DNA of 64,000 nt from Marivita sp. GX14005. GTDB taxonomy: Bacteria; Pseudomonadota; Alphaproteobacteria; Rhodobacterales; Rhodobacteraceae. Positions 16,414 through 26,102 of the stretch are shown piece by piece. Position 1 is the first letter of the stretch. The number at the start of each line of letters is the position of its first letter. The notes below the pieces were generated by a model. It had not been told where the DNA came from, did not search any database, and saw only the letters and a program-made list of their open reading frames with translations. Made by a program: the position numbers and the translations under genes. The DNA lies in the NCBI RefSeq assembly GCF_023370775.1, contig NZ_JAMCCQ010000004.1:310001-374000 (forward strand), read 5' to 3'.

Positions 16414-17979
16414 TCACTCGGAGGGGCGCACGTCCTGTGTCAACGTGCGCTCGATCGGGCGCGCATCGAAGGCAAGTTCGTCCTTCATCGCCCAGATCTG
16501 CTGCTCAAGATGGATCGGGATGATCGCCTGCTCCTCGTTGAAGGCAATGGCGGTCGCCTCCTCGAGCAGTCTCTGGCGCTCTTCGTCGTCGAAGGTTTCC
16601 GCCGCCTGCTTGACCAGCGTATCGAATTCCTCGTTCGAGAAGCGCCCGCGGTTGAACCGCCCGGTGCCGGCTTCCTCGTCATAGGTTCCGATCACCTGTT
16701 GCAGACCGCGAATGGAATCGCCTGTTGTGGTTCCGAACCCAACGAGAAACGCCGAGAAATCGCGTGCCGTGGCACGTTTGAAATAGATGTTCTTCGGCAT
16801 CGCCTCGACCGACGCGTTCAGCCCCGCGCGCGCCCAGAGTTGGCTGACGGCCTGAAGGATCTTCGCGTCGTTCTGATAGCGGTTGTTCGGCCCGTGCAGC
16901 GTGATGGTGAACCCGTCGCCATAGCCCGCCTCTTCCAGCAACGCCTGCGCGCGCTCGATATCGGCCTCGGGTGCCTCGACGGCGGAGGTGTAGCCGGTGA
17001 ACCCCTCGGGCACCATCTGGCCGGTGGGTGTCGCGGTGCCGTCCATGATCCGCTCGGAGATCTGGCCGCGGTCGATCATCAGCGACAGCGCGCGGCGCAC
17101 CCGCGGATCGCGCAGCGGGTTCTCGATCTCGCCGCCATCCGGTCCCTTGACGAAGGGGCTTTGCGCGCGGTCGCTGTCAAGCCCGAGATAGATCATCCGG
17201 CCAGAGGTCTTGCGCACGATATTGGCGTCCATCCGGCTTTCTACCGCCTCCAGATCGCCCGCCGGCATGGCGTCGATCAAATCGACATCACCCGCGATCA
17301 GGGCCGAGACACGGCTCGCGTCATTGGGGATGTAGCGGATGGTGACGTCGTCGAAGGCGGGCGCGTCGCCCCAGTAATCCTGATAGGCGCTGAGCGTCAG
17401 CTTTTCGTTGGGTGTCCAGTCGCCATAGGTGTAGGGGCCGGTGCCGATGGCGGCCTCCCCGGAGTCGAATGTCTTGCTGGCGATCTGCTCGCCCAGCTCG
17501 GACGGCAGGATATAGACCGAGCCGAGTTGCTGCATAAGGTCAGGCGACGGCGATTTGGTTGTGATCCGCAGCGTCAGCGGATCCACGGCTTCGATGCTGT
17601 CGATCATCGCGACGTTGGATTCAAAGCTCGCTGCCGAGTTTTCCACCTTCGGCACGCGCGCCACGGTGGTGATGACGTCCTGCGCATCGAGCGTGCTGCC
17701 ATCATGGAAGGTCACGCCGTCCCGCAGCTTGATCTCCCAGGTGGTCGGATCGATATTGGTCCATTCGGTGGCCAGAGCTGGGGTCAGTTGCATGTTCTCG
17801 TCGATGGCGGTCAGGCCCTCGAAGATATGCGCCGCCGTGTTCTGGCCCGGCGAGGTCCGCGAGAAATGCGGGTCCATGCTGGGATGCTCGGCCTTCAGCC
17901 CCATGGTGAGGCTGTCGGCGTGAGCCGTGGCGGCGCCGGCCGCGATCAGTGCTGTGGAAAGCAGAAGTTTACGTGTCAT
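16414..17979 (-). CDS. Peptide-type ABC transporter, periplasmic substrate-binding protein (SBP family 5)
   Basis: 521 residues from ATG 17979, with AAAGGAGG 6 bases upstream; the start lies inside the end of the preceding ATPase gene (11-base overlap). Signal peptide of about 21 residues (LLLSTALIAAGAATAHA). Family 5 marks are present: HPSMDPHFS, AAHIFEGLTAID, WEIKLRDGVTFHDGSTLDAQ, GTGPYTYGDW, LRDPRVRRALSLMIDR. Family members bind di- and oligopeptides, glutathione, nickel complexes or opines. The other four transporter genes lie directly upstream and the CocE hydrolase directly downstream, 23 bases away. The ligand is not evident; the ggt gene next door makes gamma-glutamyl or Cys-Gly peptides plausible. 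Confidence 0.88.
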   Translation of the reverse strand: MTRKLLLSTALIAAGAATAHADSLTMGLKAEHPSMDPHFSRTSPGQNTAAHIFEGLTAIDENMQLTPALATEWTNIDPTTWEIKLRDGVTFHDGSTLDAQDVITTVARVPKVENSAASFESNVAMIDSIEAVDPLTLRITTKSPSPDLMQQLGSVYILPSELGEQIASKTFDSGEAAIGTGPYTYGDWTPNEKLTLSAYQDYWGDAPAFDDVTIRYIPNDASRVSALIAGDVDLIDAMPAGDLEAVESRMDANIVRKTSGRMIYLGLDSDRAQSPFVKGPDGGEIENPLRDPRVRRALSLMIDRGQISERIMDGTATPTGQMVPEGFTGYTSAVEAPEADIERAQALLEEAGYGDGFTITLHGPNNRYQNDAKILQAVSQLWARAGLNASVEAMPKNIYFKRATARDFSAFLVGFGTTTGDSIRGLQQVIGTYDEEAGTGRFNRGRFSNEEFDTLVKQAAETFDDEERQRLLEEATAIAFNEEQAIIPIHLEQQIWAMKDELAFDARPIERTLTQDVRPSE

Positions 17980-19039
17980 GTGAGTCCTCCTTTGGATGGG
18001 GTGGCGGGGTTGGCCCCGCTTCTGGGGATGGTTGCGGCAAATCGAAATGACAGGCCGACAGATGCGTCGTGCCGCCAGCTTCCTGCACCTCGCGCAGGCG
18101 CGGCGACTCCCGCCTGCAGATCTCCTGCGCGAAGGGGCAGCGCGGGTGGAAATGGCACCCCGGCGGCGGGCTGAGCGGCGAGGGCAATTCGCCCTTGAGC
18201 GGCGTGAACCGGCGCCGTGCAGCGCCAAGCACCGGCACCTCGGACAGAAGCGCGCGCGTATAGGGGTGATGCGGGCGGGCAAAGACCGTATCGCGATCGG
18301 CCAGCTCCACCAGGCGGCCCAGATACAGGATCGCGATCCGGTCCGAGATGAAGCGCACGACGTTCAGGTCATGACTGATGAAGATCGAGGAAAACCCGCC
18401 CTGTTCCTTCAGATCGGCCAGCAGGTTCAGGATCTGCGCCTGCACCGACACGTCGAGCGCGGCGACTGCCTCGTCGAAGATGATGACCTCGGGCGAGACC
18501 GCGAGCGCGCGGGCGATGCCGACGCGCTGGCGCTGGCCTCCCGACAACTCGTGCGGAAAGCGATCCGCCATTTCCGGTGAGAGCCCGACCTTGGACAGAA
18601 GCGAGGCCAGGCGATCCGGGATCTCGCGTCGCCGCACGAGGCCATGCGTCAACGGCGCCTCCATGATCGCGTCGCCCACGCTCAGCGACGGGTTCAGGCT
18701 GGCATAGGGGTTCTGGAACACCATCTGTATATTGCGCCGCGCGTCCCTCGCCTCGGAACGCGGCAGATCGGAAATCGCGCGGCCGCGAAACCGCACCTCG
18801 CCGCCGCTGGCGGGCAGAAGTTGCGCCGCCATGCGGCCCAGCGTGGACTTGCCGCACCCGCTCTCACCAACGACGCCCAACATCTCGCCGTCGCGCAGGC
18901 TCAGGCTGACCCCGTCTACCGCGACCAGCCGCTCCGGCGGTTTGCCCAGCCCGGCCCGGTTCAGCATGCGGTCGAGCCATCCGTCCCGCCGCGCGAAAAC
19001 CCGGCTGAGATCATTCAATTCCAGGACGGGGGCGGTCAT
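17969..19039 (-). CDS. Peptide ABC transporter ATPase, DppF/OppF type
   Basis: 356 residues. Walker A is GESGCGKSTLGRM, the signature LSGGQRQRVGIARALA, Walker B VIIFDEAVAALDVS, switch His in FISHDL. After the nucleotide domain comes the oligopeptide-transporter C-terminal domain with a four-cysteine cluster pattern (PPGCHFHPRCPFAQEICRRE). Start ATG overlaps the stop of the DppD-type gene (ATGA at 19036-19039). The pair of ATPases drives the two permeases of this operon. Confidence 0.9.
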   Translation of the reverse strand: MTAPVLELNDLSRVFARRDGWLDRMLNRAGLGKPPERLVAVDGVSLSLRDGEMLGVVGESGCGKSTLGRMAAQLLPASGGEVRFRGRAISDLPRSEARDARRNIQMVFQNPYASLNPSLSVGDAIMEAPLTHGLVRRREIPDRLASLLSKVGLSPEMADRFPHELSGGQRQRVGIARALAVSPEVIIFDEAVAALDVSVQAQILNLLADLKEQGGFSSIFISHDLNVVRFISDRIAILYLGRLVELADRDTVFARPHHPYTRALLSEVPVLGAARRRFTPLKGELPSPLSPPPGCHFHPRCPFAQEICRRESPRLREVQEAGGTTHLSACHFDLPQPSPEAGPTPPPHPKEDSHDT

Positions 19040-19995
19040 GGCGTTTCCTCCAGCGGGAAAAAGCAGCGCCAGCCCAGTGTCGTGTCACCCTCAAACGGCG
19101 GGACGTTCTGCGAGCAACGGGGCTGCGCGCGCGGGCAGCGCGGCGCAAAGGCGCAGCCGGGCGGCAGATCGGCCAGCGAGGGCGGCACCCCTTCGAGGTT
19201 TTCCAGCCGCGTTCGCCCGGCGACCGGCACGGCGCGCATCAGCGCAGCGGTATAGGGATGGCGCGGTGCGCCAAACAGGCGATCCGCCGGGGCGATCTCA
19301 ATTACTTGACCCGCATACATCACCATCACCGCATCGGCGAACCCCGAGAGGAGCGACAGGTCATGCGTGATCCACAGGATCGCCGCGCCGGTTTCCTCGG
19401 CCAGCCCCTGAATTTCTGCGAGGATCTGGCTCTGGATCGTCACATCGAGCGCGGTTGTCGCCTCGTCCGCGATGATGAGGTCCGGCTCGTTGAGAAAGGC
19501 GATGGCGATTACCACGCGTTGCCGCATCCCGCCGGAAAACTCATGCGCATAGGCGCTCATCCGGGACTCGGGCGAGGGGATACCGACGCGGGCCAGCGTC
19601 TTGATCGCATGCGCTTCGGCGTCGCGTCGAGACATGCGGCGATGCGCCTGGATCGCCTCGATCATTTGCTCACCAATGGTCAGAACGGGGTTGAGCGCGA
19701 CCATTGGATCCTGAAAGATCATCGCGATCCGGTTGCCACGCAGCTCGCGCATCCGTGCTTGCTTGGCGGCGGAGAGGTCTTCTCCATTAAAGACAATCGA
19801 ACCGCCGGTGATCGCGATTTTCCGATCCAGCAGATCGATCAGCGAATAGGCCATCATCGACTTGCCCGAACCGGATTCGCCCACCACGCCGAGGATCTGC
19901 CCCGGTTCCAGCGAAAAGGACACGCTGCGGACGATATCGACCTGATCGCGGCTGCCCGGATGGAGCGATGTAACGAGATTATCAACCTTCAGCAT
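19036..19995 (-). CDS. Peptide ABC transporter ATPase, DppD/OppD type
   Basis: 319 residues. Walker [16 protein letters not shown]-loop [15 protein letters not shown], signature [16 protein letters not shown], Walker [15 protein letters not shown], switch WITHDLSLL. The C-terminal oligopeptide domain has [17 protein letters not shown]. The gene lies 3 bases after the DppC-type permease and overlaps the second ATPase by 4 bases, so translation is coupled through the operon. Confidence 0.9.
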   Translation of the reverse strand: MLKVDNLVTSLHPGSRDQVDIVRSVSFSLEPGQILGVVGESGSGKSMMAYSLIDLLDRKIAITGGSIVFNGEDLSAAKQARMRELRGNRIAMIFQDPMVALNPVLTIGEQMIEAIQAHRRMSRRDAEAHAIKTLARVGIPSPESRMSAYAHEFSGGMRQRVVIAIAFLNEPDLIIADEATTALDVTIQSQILAEIQGLAEETGAAILWITHDLSLLSGFADAVMVMYAGQVIEIAPADRLFGAPRHPYTAALMRAVPVAGRTRLENLEGVPPSLADLPPGCAFAPRCPRAQPRCSQNVPPFEGDTTLGWRCFFPLEETP

Positions 19996-19998
19996 CGC

Positions 19999-20859
19999 TC
20001 ACGCCTCCTTCGGGTTCAGGACACGGCGAAAGCGATCCCCGAAGACATTGACCGAAAAAATGAGCAGCACGAGCGCCACGCCCGGCCAGATGAGCTGCCA
20101 CGTGTGGCCCGACAGGATTTCGCGCGAGCCGTTGGCGATCAGCAGCCCAAGCGACGGCTCCTCGATGGAGGTGCCGAGACCCAGGAACGACAGCGACGCC
20201 TCGATCGCGACCGCATGGGCCAGTTGCAACGTCAGAACCACCAGAATGGGCGAGATCGAGTTCGGCAGCAGATGCCGCATCAGGATACGCCAGGGCGGCA
20301 GCTCCAACGACCGCGCGGCCTCAATATATTCCTGGCTCACCTCGACCAAAGCCGCTGAACGGGTGGTGCGCGCGTAATACGGCCATTGCGCGAAGGCGAG
20401 CGCGAAGATCAGGTTGCCGAGCCCGGTGCCGACCACCGCCATCACCGTCAGCGCGACGAGGATGGTGGGAAAGCCCAGCTTGATATCCACCAGTCGCATG
20501 ATGATCGTGTCCGCCCAGCCACCCGCATAGGCCGCGACCAGCCCGGCCAGAACGCCCACGCATAGCGCGATCAGGCTGGCCGATCCGGCCACGAGCAGCG
20601 TGATCCGCAATCCGTAGAGGATGGCCGAATAAAGATCGCGCCCAAGCGCGTCCGTGCCCAGAAGGTAGATGAACTCTCCGGTCCCCGCTTCGGTGCCCGG
20701 CGGCAAGGAGGCGTCGAAGAAATCGACAGCGGCGTTGTCATAGGGGTTCTGCGGCGTGATCCAGGGCGCCAGTAGCGCCAGCACGACCAATAGCGCAAAC
20801 ACCGCAAGGCAGAACAGCGCGAAGGGATAGGCTTTCAGCGCACCGAAAATCCGTTTCAT
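19999..20859 (-). CDS. Peptide ABC transporter permease, DppC/OppC type
   Basis: 286 residues with about six membrane helices. The N-terminal helix FALFCLAVFALLVVLALLAP is followed by the typical short periplasmic segment and LLGTDALGRDLYSAILYGL, the DppC hallmark. The cytoplasmic coupling loop contains EVSQEYIEAARSLELPPWRI and LLPNSISPILV. Start ATG overlaps the stop of the DppB-type gene by 4 bases. It forms the channel together with that protein. Confidence 0.9.
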   Translation of the reverse strand: MKRIFGALKAYPFALFCLAVFALLVVLALLAPWITPQNPYDNAAVDFFDASLPPGTEAGTGEFIYLLGTDALGRDLYSAILYGLRITLLVAGSASLIALCVGVLAGLVAAYAGGWADTIIMRLVDIKLGFPTILVALTVMAVVGTGLGNLIFALAFAQWPYYARTTRSAALVEVSQEYIEAARSLELPPWRILMRHLLPNSISPILVVLTLQLAHAVAIEASLSFLGLGTSIEEPSLGLLIANGSREILSGHTWQLIWPGVALVLLIFSVNVFGDRFRRVLNPKEA

Positions 20860-21833
20860 GCCTTGTTCCCCCCAAGCCGGATGCGCGGATCGAGCAGGGT
20901 ATAAAGAACATCGACAATCAAGTTGATGACGACAAACATCGCGACGACGATCAGCAAATATCCCACGATCACCGGCCGATCGACGATATTGATCGAGTTG
21001 ATCAGAAGCTGCCCCATGCCGGGCCAGTTGAACACCGTCTCGGTAATGATCCCGTAGGCCAGCAGGTTGCCCAGCTCCAGCCCCAGAACCGTGACCAGCG
21101 GGATAAGCACGTTGCGAAACGCGTGCCGGATCAGGATACGCCGTTCGGAGATGCCCTTGGCACGGGCGTAGCGCACATATTCGCTGCCCATCGCCTGTTG
21201 CACCTGCGCCCGTGTCAGCCGCGTGACCATCGCCGAATTGAACAGCGCGAGGTTGAGCGCGGGCAGGAAGATATGCTGCCAGCCATCGAGCGTCAGCAGG
21301 CTCGTCTCGATGCCGAAGAGAATCCCCGTGTCGCCCCGCCCGCCCGAGGGCAGCCAGCGCAGCTGCACCGCGAAGAGCAGGATGAGCAGCAGCCCTTGCC
21401 AGAAATTCGGCAGCGAATACGCGAGGATTGAGCCGTTCATGATGCCGTCGTCGGTGACCGATCCCGCGCGATACCCAGCGATTAGCCCAAGCGGCAAACC
21501 GATGATGAGCGAAAAGACAAAGGCCGTGAGGCCAAGCTCCACCGTCGCGGGAAGGCGTTGCAGCACCAGATCAATGGTCGGCTGGTTATAGACGAAGCTG
21601 GTGCCCAGATCGCCCTGAACCAGCCCTTTGAGGTAGAGTCCGTATTGGATCAGGATCGGCTGATCGAGCCCCAGCGCCTCGCGGGCGCGGTTGACTTCCG
21701 CCGTCGTCGCGTCGGGCGGCACCAGCATCTCGACCGGATCGCCGATGGCGTAGACGCCCATGAAAATCAGGAACGACACCAGAAGCAACACGAACGCTGC
21801 CTGCCCGAGCCGTCTGATCAAATAGGACGCCAT
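20856..21833 (-). CDS. Peptide ABC transporter permease, DppB/OppB type
   Basis: 325 residues from ATG 21833 (MASYLIRRLGQAAFVLLLVS), which has GGGGAG about 8 bases upstream; an ATG 14 codons earlier lacks this. DppB marks: GDPVEMLVPPDATTAEVNRA, YLKGLVQGDLGTSF, the coupling loop EYVRYARAKGISERRILI and RNVLIPLVTVLGLELGNLLAY, ending VLYTLLDPRIRLG. It is the first gene of the minus-strand operon and faces a LysR gene across about 97 bases. Confidence 0.9.
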   Translation of the reverse strand: MASYLIRRLGQAAFVLLLVSFLIFMGVYAIGDPVEMLVPPDATTAEVNRAREALGLDQPILIQYGLYLKGLVQGDLGTSFVYNQPTIDLVLQRLPATVELGLTAFVFSLIIGLPLGLIAGYRAGSVTDDGIMNGSILAYSLPNFWQGLLLILLFAVQLRWLPSGGRGDTGILFGIETSLLTLDGWQHIFLPALNLALFNSAMVTRLTRAQVQQAMGSEYVRYARAKGISERRILIRHAFRNVLIPLVTVLGLELGNLLAYGIITETVFNWPGMGQLLINSINIVDRPVIVGYLLIVVAMFVVINLIVDVLYTLLDPRIRLGGNKA

Positions 21834-21930
21834 TGATTCTCTCCCCTGTCCCGTCTGTGACAGGTTTGCAGCCAACCCGAAAGCTTACTAGCATATCGGT
21901 AATTCTACCTGTTTATCGCTAGGTGATCCG

Positions 21931-22830
21931 ATGAGCCTCAGTCAGATGCGAAGTTTCGCCGCGGTCTATCTGCATGGCTCCACCGTGCGCGCTGCGCAGA
22001 TTCTCGGCCGTTCGCAAAGCCAGGTTTCCGCAGATCTCCGTAGGCTTGAGACGGGTATGAATCTGACCCTTTTCATGCGTCAAGGCGGGCGGCTATTGCC
22101 GACGACCAATGCGGAGGCGCTTTATCCGAAGGTTTTGTCGGTCTTTGCCGCCTATGACGATGCGATGAACCTTTCACGCGGGGGCAAGGCGGAAAGCCTG
22201 AGTATCGGCGCAACGCGCTCGCTCTCCATGACCGTGGTGCCGCAGCTTGTCCGCGCCTTGCGCAAACGCGATCCGCTCAGGCCGATCACCGTGCGCTTCA
22301 TCTCCTATCGTGAGTTGATCGAGGCGGTCGCCGAAGGGCAGCTCGATCAGGCCATCGTCAAGCTGCCGGTCGAAGATCCGCGCGTGCATCACCTGACGCT
22401 CGGCAGCGCGCCGCTCGTTGGGGTGATACGGGCGAGCGATCCTTTGGCCGAACTGAAGAGCATCGGTGCGGCGGATATCGGCAAACGGCATATCATCCGC
22501 ACCGGCACGACGTCGCCGGCCTGGCAGGCGGTCTTGCGCGCCTTTGCGGCGCAAGGCATGGCACCGGTGTCCGAGGTTTCAATGGACGGGGTCGGACCGA
22601 TTTGCCGGATGGTGGCCGATGGCGAAGGGATCGGGGTCGTCAACCGGATGTTGGCTTCGGGCTATGCGCAGGATCTCGGTCTCGTAATGCGGCCATTCCG
22701 CCCACGGGAAAGGGAGACATTTGCGCTGATCGGGCATCGCTTGATGACGCCCCGGCGCGATTCGGTCGCCGTTGCCGAAACGCTGGGCCGATTGATTACG
22801 CTCGATGTCGAGGAAACTGCGTTGGCTTGA
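21931..22830 (+). CDS. LysR-family transcriptional regulator, probable regulator of the divergent peptide ABC operon
   Basis: 299 residues. The N-terminal winged helix (QMRSFAAVYLHGSTVRAAQI, RSQSQVSADLRRLE) is LysR type, followed by a substrate-binding effector domain. AGGTGA lies just before the ATG. The divergent arrangement with the transporter operon and a shared 97-base region containing GGTAATTCTACC suggests that it controls that operon and itself. The inducer is unknown. Confidence 0.85.
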   Translation: MSLSQMRSFAAVYLHGSTVRAAQILGRSQSQVSADLRRLETGMNLTLFMRQGGRLLPTTNAEALYPKVLSVFAAYDDAMNLSRGGKAESLSIGATRSLSMTVVPQLVRALRKRDPLRPITVRFISYRELIEAVAEGQLDQAIVKLPVEDPRVHHLTLGSAPLVGVIRASDPLAELKSIGAADIGKRHIIRTGTTSPAWQAVLRAFAAQGMAPVSEVSMDGVGPICRMVADGEGIGVVNRMLASGYAQDLGLVMRPFRPRERETFALIGHRLMTPRRDSVAVAETLGRLITLDVEETALA

Positions 22831-22896
22831 GCGGGTGCAGCTTCTCTCTACCGCGCCGTTGCGCCATAAGGGGAGCGGAAGACGCGGGGGGCAGCG

Positions 22897-23442
22897 ATGA
22901 AACTCATCCGAAGGTGCGATCTGGTGGAGATGCCGTGGAAGAACGGCGGCGGCGTCACGCGCGACATTGCCGTGCAGCGCGACGCGGACGGGATTTTGTG
23001 GCGGCTCAGCATGGCGGATGTGGACCGGGATGGCGCGTTTTCCAGCTTTGCTGGGCTGACGCGTATCCTCACGGTGGTCGGCGGGGATGGCATGGTGCTG
23101 CATACGCCCGAGGCCGAGATACGCGCCGACCATGCCAGCCCCGTGCGCTTCGATGGCGGCGCGCCGGTGCACGCACGCCTGACGCAGGGGCCGATCCGGG
23201 ATTTCAACCTGATGTTCGACACCGCACGGTGCAGCGGTGCGGCGGAGATTCTGCGCGCGGCCGGCGTGCATGAGATCGGCCAGGGCGATCAGACCGCCGT
23301 GCTGCACGTGATCGCGGAAGAGGCGCGGGCCTCCACCAATACGTTGGGCGAAGGAGACACGCTGATCGCCGATGCGCCTTTGCGCATCGATCTGGCGCAA
23401 GGTGCGGTGGCACTGGCCATCACGCTGGAGCGAACGGGCTAG
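22897..23442 (+). CDS. hutD: HutD family protein
   Basis: 181 residues, cupin-like. The HutD opening is present: a short strand, then EMPWKNGGGVTRDIAV, with WRLSMADVDRDGAFSSFAG and GMVLHTPEAEIR after it. HutD proteins occur in hut clusters and are thought to tune histidine use, perhaps by binding a pathway intermediate; no catalytic role is established. The 3' end overlaps hutF of the opposite strand by 4 bases. It is separated from the LysR gene by 66 bases. Confidence 0.88.
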   Translation: MKLIRRCDLVEMPWKNGGGVTRDIAVQRDADGILWRLSMADVDRDGAFSSFAGLTRILTVVGGDGMVLHTPEAEIRADHASPVRFDGGAPVHARLTQGPIRDFNLMFDTARCSGAAEILRAAGVHEIGQGDQTAVLHVIAEEARASTNTLGEGDTLIADAPLRIDLAQGAVALAITLERTG

Positions 23443-24797
23443 AGCGAGGCGAGCAGTTCCGACACTGCCTTGCGATAGCGCGCCACGACCCGGTCCCGCG
23501 CGATGTGCCGCCCGTTCGTCACGTTGTGCCGCCCGGCGGACCACAGGTCGGTGACGACGCTGTCCTTCGCGGCAAAGCACAGACCGTCTAGGATCTGATC
23601 CGGCGCCAAAACGCAAAGCGCCGGATCGGCGGCATCGATGGCGACCAGATCGGCCAGACGTCCCGGCGCGATCTCGCCCGCGTCGCGGCCCAAAGCCTGC
23701 GCCCCGCCGCGCGCCGCGCCGGTGTAGAGCGTCGCGCCGACGGAGCCTTCGCCGACCACCATGACATTGCGCGCCACGTCGCGCAGGCGCTGGGAGTATT
23801 CCAGCATGCGCAATTCCTCGGTGAGCGAGATGTTGACGTTGCTGTCCGAGCCGACGCCAAACGCGCCCCCAGCGTTCAGATAGGCGGGGCCGTTGAACGG
23901 GCCATCGCCCAGATTGGCCTCGGTGATCGGGCAAAGCCCCGCGACCGCGCCCGAGGCGGCCATGGCGCGGGTTTCGTCATCGGTCATGTGGGTGGCGTGG
24001 ATCAGGCACCAGCCGTCATCGACGGGCGCGTTCGCCAGCAGCCATTCGACGGGCCGCGCGCCGAGCCAGTCGCTGATATCCTCGACTTCCCTGGGTTGCT
24101 CCGCGATATGAATATGGATCGGCCCGCCCTGATGATCGGCCAGCGCGCGGCGCAGATCGTCTGGTCCGGTCGCGCGCAGCGAATGGGGCGCGATGCCGAC
24201 GCGGGCATCGTCCGGCAGCCCGGCAAGCCCGGCGCGGGTGCCCTGCACCAGTTCGGCAAAGCGGTCGGTGTCATTGCCGAAACGCAGCTGCCCCTCTGTC
24301 AGCGGCGCCTGCCGCGCTCCGCCATAGGTGTAGAGCACCGGCAGATGGGTCAGCCCGATGCCCGTCTCCCCCGCCGCCGCCATGACGCGCAGGGACAGCT
24401 CGGCCAGCGTGTCATAGGGCGCGCCGCCGCGCTGGTGATGGACATAGTGAAACTCGCCCACGGCGGAATAGCCCGCCTCCTGCATCTCGACAAAGACCAG
24501 CGCGGCGATGGCCTCGATCTGGTCGGGCGTCAGACGGTCCATGAAGCGATACATCAATTCACGCCATGTCCAGAAACTGTCGCGCCCGGCCTTGCGGGTT
24601 TCGGTCATGCCGGCCATCGCGCGTTGGAACGTGTGCGAATGAAGGTTGCCCAACGCGGGCAGCAGCGTATCGACCCGCGCATCGCCCGGCTCGGCTACCG
24701 CTCCGGGCGTGATCCGGTCGATACGGCCATCTTTCAGCGTGATGCGAACGTCCTGCGCCCAACCGGACGCAAGCAGGGCCTGACGGGCATGGATCAT
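23439..24797 (-). CDS. hutF: Formimidoylglutamate deiminase HutF
   Basis: 452 residues, amidohydrolase superfamily. Metal ligands are visible as NLHSHTFQRAM near residue 50 and EFHYVHHQ near residue 113, then IHIHIAEQPREVED and the DSNVNIS Asp. The SFWTWRELMY motif marks HutF rather than guanine deaminase. It converts N-formimino-glutamate to N-formylglutamate and ammonia, step four of the five-step route, and supplies HutG. It is the only structural hut gene on the minus strand and diverges from hutI across 93 bases that hold a HutC-type operator. Confidence 0.92.
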   Translation of the reverse strand: MIHARQALLASGWAQDVRITLKDGRIDRITPGAVAEPGDARVDTLLPALGNLHSHTFQRAMAGMTETRKAGRDSFWTWRELMYRFMDRLTPDQIEAIAALVFVEMQEAGYSAVGEFHYVHHQRGGAPYDTLAELSLRVMAAAGETGIGLTHLPVLYTYGGARQAPLTEGQLRFGNDTDRFAELVQGTRAGLAGLPDDARVGIAPHSLRATGPDDLRRALADHQGGPIHIHIAEQPREVEDISDWLGARPVEWLLANAPVDDGWCLIHATHMTDDETRAMAASGAVAGLCPITEANLGDGPFNGPAYLNAGGAFGVGSDSNVNISLTEELRMLEYSQRLRDVARNVMVVGEGSVGATLYTGAARGGAQALGRDAGEIAPGRLADLVAIDAADPALCVLAPDQILDGLCFAAKDSVVTDLWSAGRHNVTNGRHIARDRVVARYRKAVSELLASL

Positions 24798-24821
24798 GGG
24801 TCTATCCTCGGTGCTGCGTTT

Positions 24822-24835
24822 TATGTATAGACATA
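24822..24835. promoter_or_regulatory. HutC-type operator between hutF and hutI
   Basis: TATGT-ATAG-ACATA is an inverted repeat whose core GTATAGAC matches the GTnTAnAC consensus of HutC-subfamily GntR regulators. It lies in the AT-rich part of the divergent hutF/hutI region, 25 bases before the hutF start and 56 before hutI, where repressor binding could block both promoters. The hutC gene ends the same cluster. Confidence 0.7.
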
Positions 24836-24890
24836 TTGCACATTAAATTATACCAGAAAAGACGAAACTTCGCGCGAAAGGACCGATCCC

Positions 24891-26102
24891 ATGACCGCCA
24901 TGCCTCGCCTTCTGACCGATCTTCACGCAGCCACCCTCGCTCGCGGGGATGCGCCCTACGGGATGATCCGCGACGCCGCGATTGCGCTTCGCGATGGGCG
25001 GATCGCATGGGTCGGACCGCAGGCGGAGGTGCCCGAGGATTTCGCCGATCTGCAACGGCATCCGCTTGGCGGGCGGGTGGTGACGCCGGCGCTGATCGAT
25101 TGCCATACGCATATCGTGCATGGCGGCGACCGTGCTGTCGAATTCGAGATGCGGCTGAACGGGGCCAGTTACGAGGAGGTCGCGCGCGCCGGGGGCGGGA
25201 TCGTCTCTACCGTCAAGGCGACCCGCGCCGCCAGCGACAGCGCGCTTCTGGAGCAGGCCTTGCGCCGCGTCGATGCGCTGATCGCCGAAGGCGTGACCAC
25301 CATCGAGGTGAAATCGGGCTATGGTCTCGATACCGAGACAGAGCTTCGGATGCTGCGCACCGCGCGGGCGATTGCCGATCAGCGGCCCGTTCGGGTAACA
25401 ACCACCTTCCTTGGCGCCCATGCCACGCCGTCTGAATATGCCGGGCGCGACGATGCCTATATCGACGAGGTCTGCATCCCCGCCCTGCGCGCGGCCCATT
25501 CCGAAGGGCTGGTCGATGCGGTGGACGGGTTCTGCGAAGGCATCGCCTTTCAGCCCGACCAGATCGCCCGCGTCTTCGACGTGGCGCGCGAGCTTGGTCT
25601 GCCGGTCAAGCTGCATGCCGAGCAGTTGTCCAACCTTGGCGGCGCGAAGCTGGCCGCGAGCTATGGCGCGTTGTCCGCCGATCATATCGAGTATCTGGAC
25701 GAGGACGGCGTGCGCGCGATGGCCGAGGCGGGCACGGTGGGCGTGATCCTGCCCGGCGCGTTCTACACGCTGCGCGAGACGCAACAGCCGCCGCTCGATC
25801 TTCTTCGCAAACATGGCGTGCCGATGGCACTGGCGACGGATTTGAACCCCGGCACTTCGCCGCTCAATTCGATCCTGCTCACGATGAACCTGGGCTGCAC
25901 CCTGTTCCGCATGACGCCCGAAGAGGCGCTGTGCGGCGTCACGCAACACGCCGCCCGCGCCCTTGGGCTGGCCGATCTGGGCACGATTGCCGTGGGTCAG
26001 GTGGCCGATCTGGCGGCTTGGGATATCGCGGAGCCAGCGGAACTGTCCTACCGGATCGGCTTCAACCCGCTGGCGGTCCGCATCAAAGGGGGTGTGCTAT
26101 GA
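24891..26102 (+). CDS. hutI: Imidazolonepropionase HutI
   Basis: 403 residues, amidohydrolase superfamily; AAAGGA 8 bases before the ATG. Metal-binding [12 protein letters not shown] near residue 67, substrate region [59 protein letters not shown] and [13 protein letters not shown] are all canonical. It opens the ring of 4-imidazolone-5-propionate to give N-formimino-glutamate. First gene of the plus-strand hut operon; its stop overlaps the hutH start (ATGA). Confidence 0.95.
   Translation: MTAMPRLLTDLHAATLARGDAPYGMIRDAAIALRDGRIAWVGPQAEVPEDFADLQRHPLGGRVVTPALIDCHTHIVHGGDRAVEFEMRLNGASYEEVARAGGGIVSTVKATRAASDSALLEQALRRVDALIAEGVTTIEVKSGYGLDTETELRMLRTARAIADQRPVRVTTTFLGAHATPSEYAGRDDAYIDEVCIPALRAAHSEGLVDAVDGFCEGIAFQPDQIARVFDVARELGLPVKLHAEQLSNLGGAKLAASYGALSADHIEYLDEDGVRAMAEAGTVGVILPGAFYTLRETQQPPLDLLRKHGVPMALATDLNPGTSPLNSILLTMNLGCTLFRMTPEEALCGVTQHAARALGLADLGTIAVGQVADLAAWDIAEPAELSYRIGFNPLAVRIKGGVL

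Noticed and set aside
16391-16417. GTG start at 16417 for the CocE hydrolase overlapping the binding-protein stop
   Set aside because: The ATG at 16390 has AAAGGAGG at the ideal distance, and the intervening codons contain that site.
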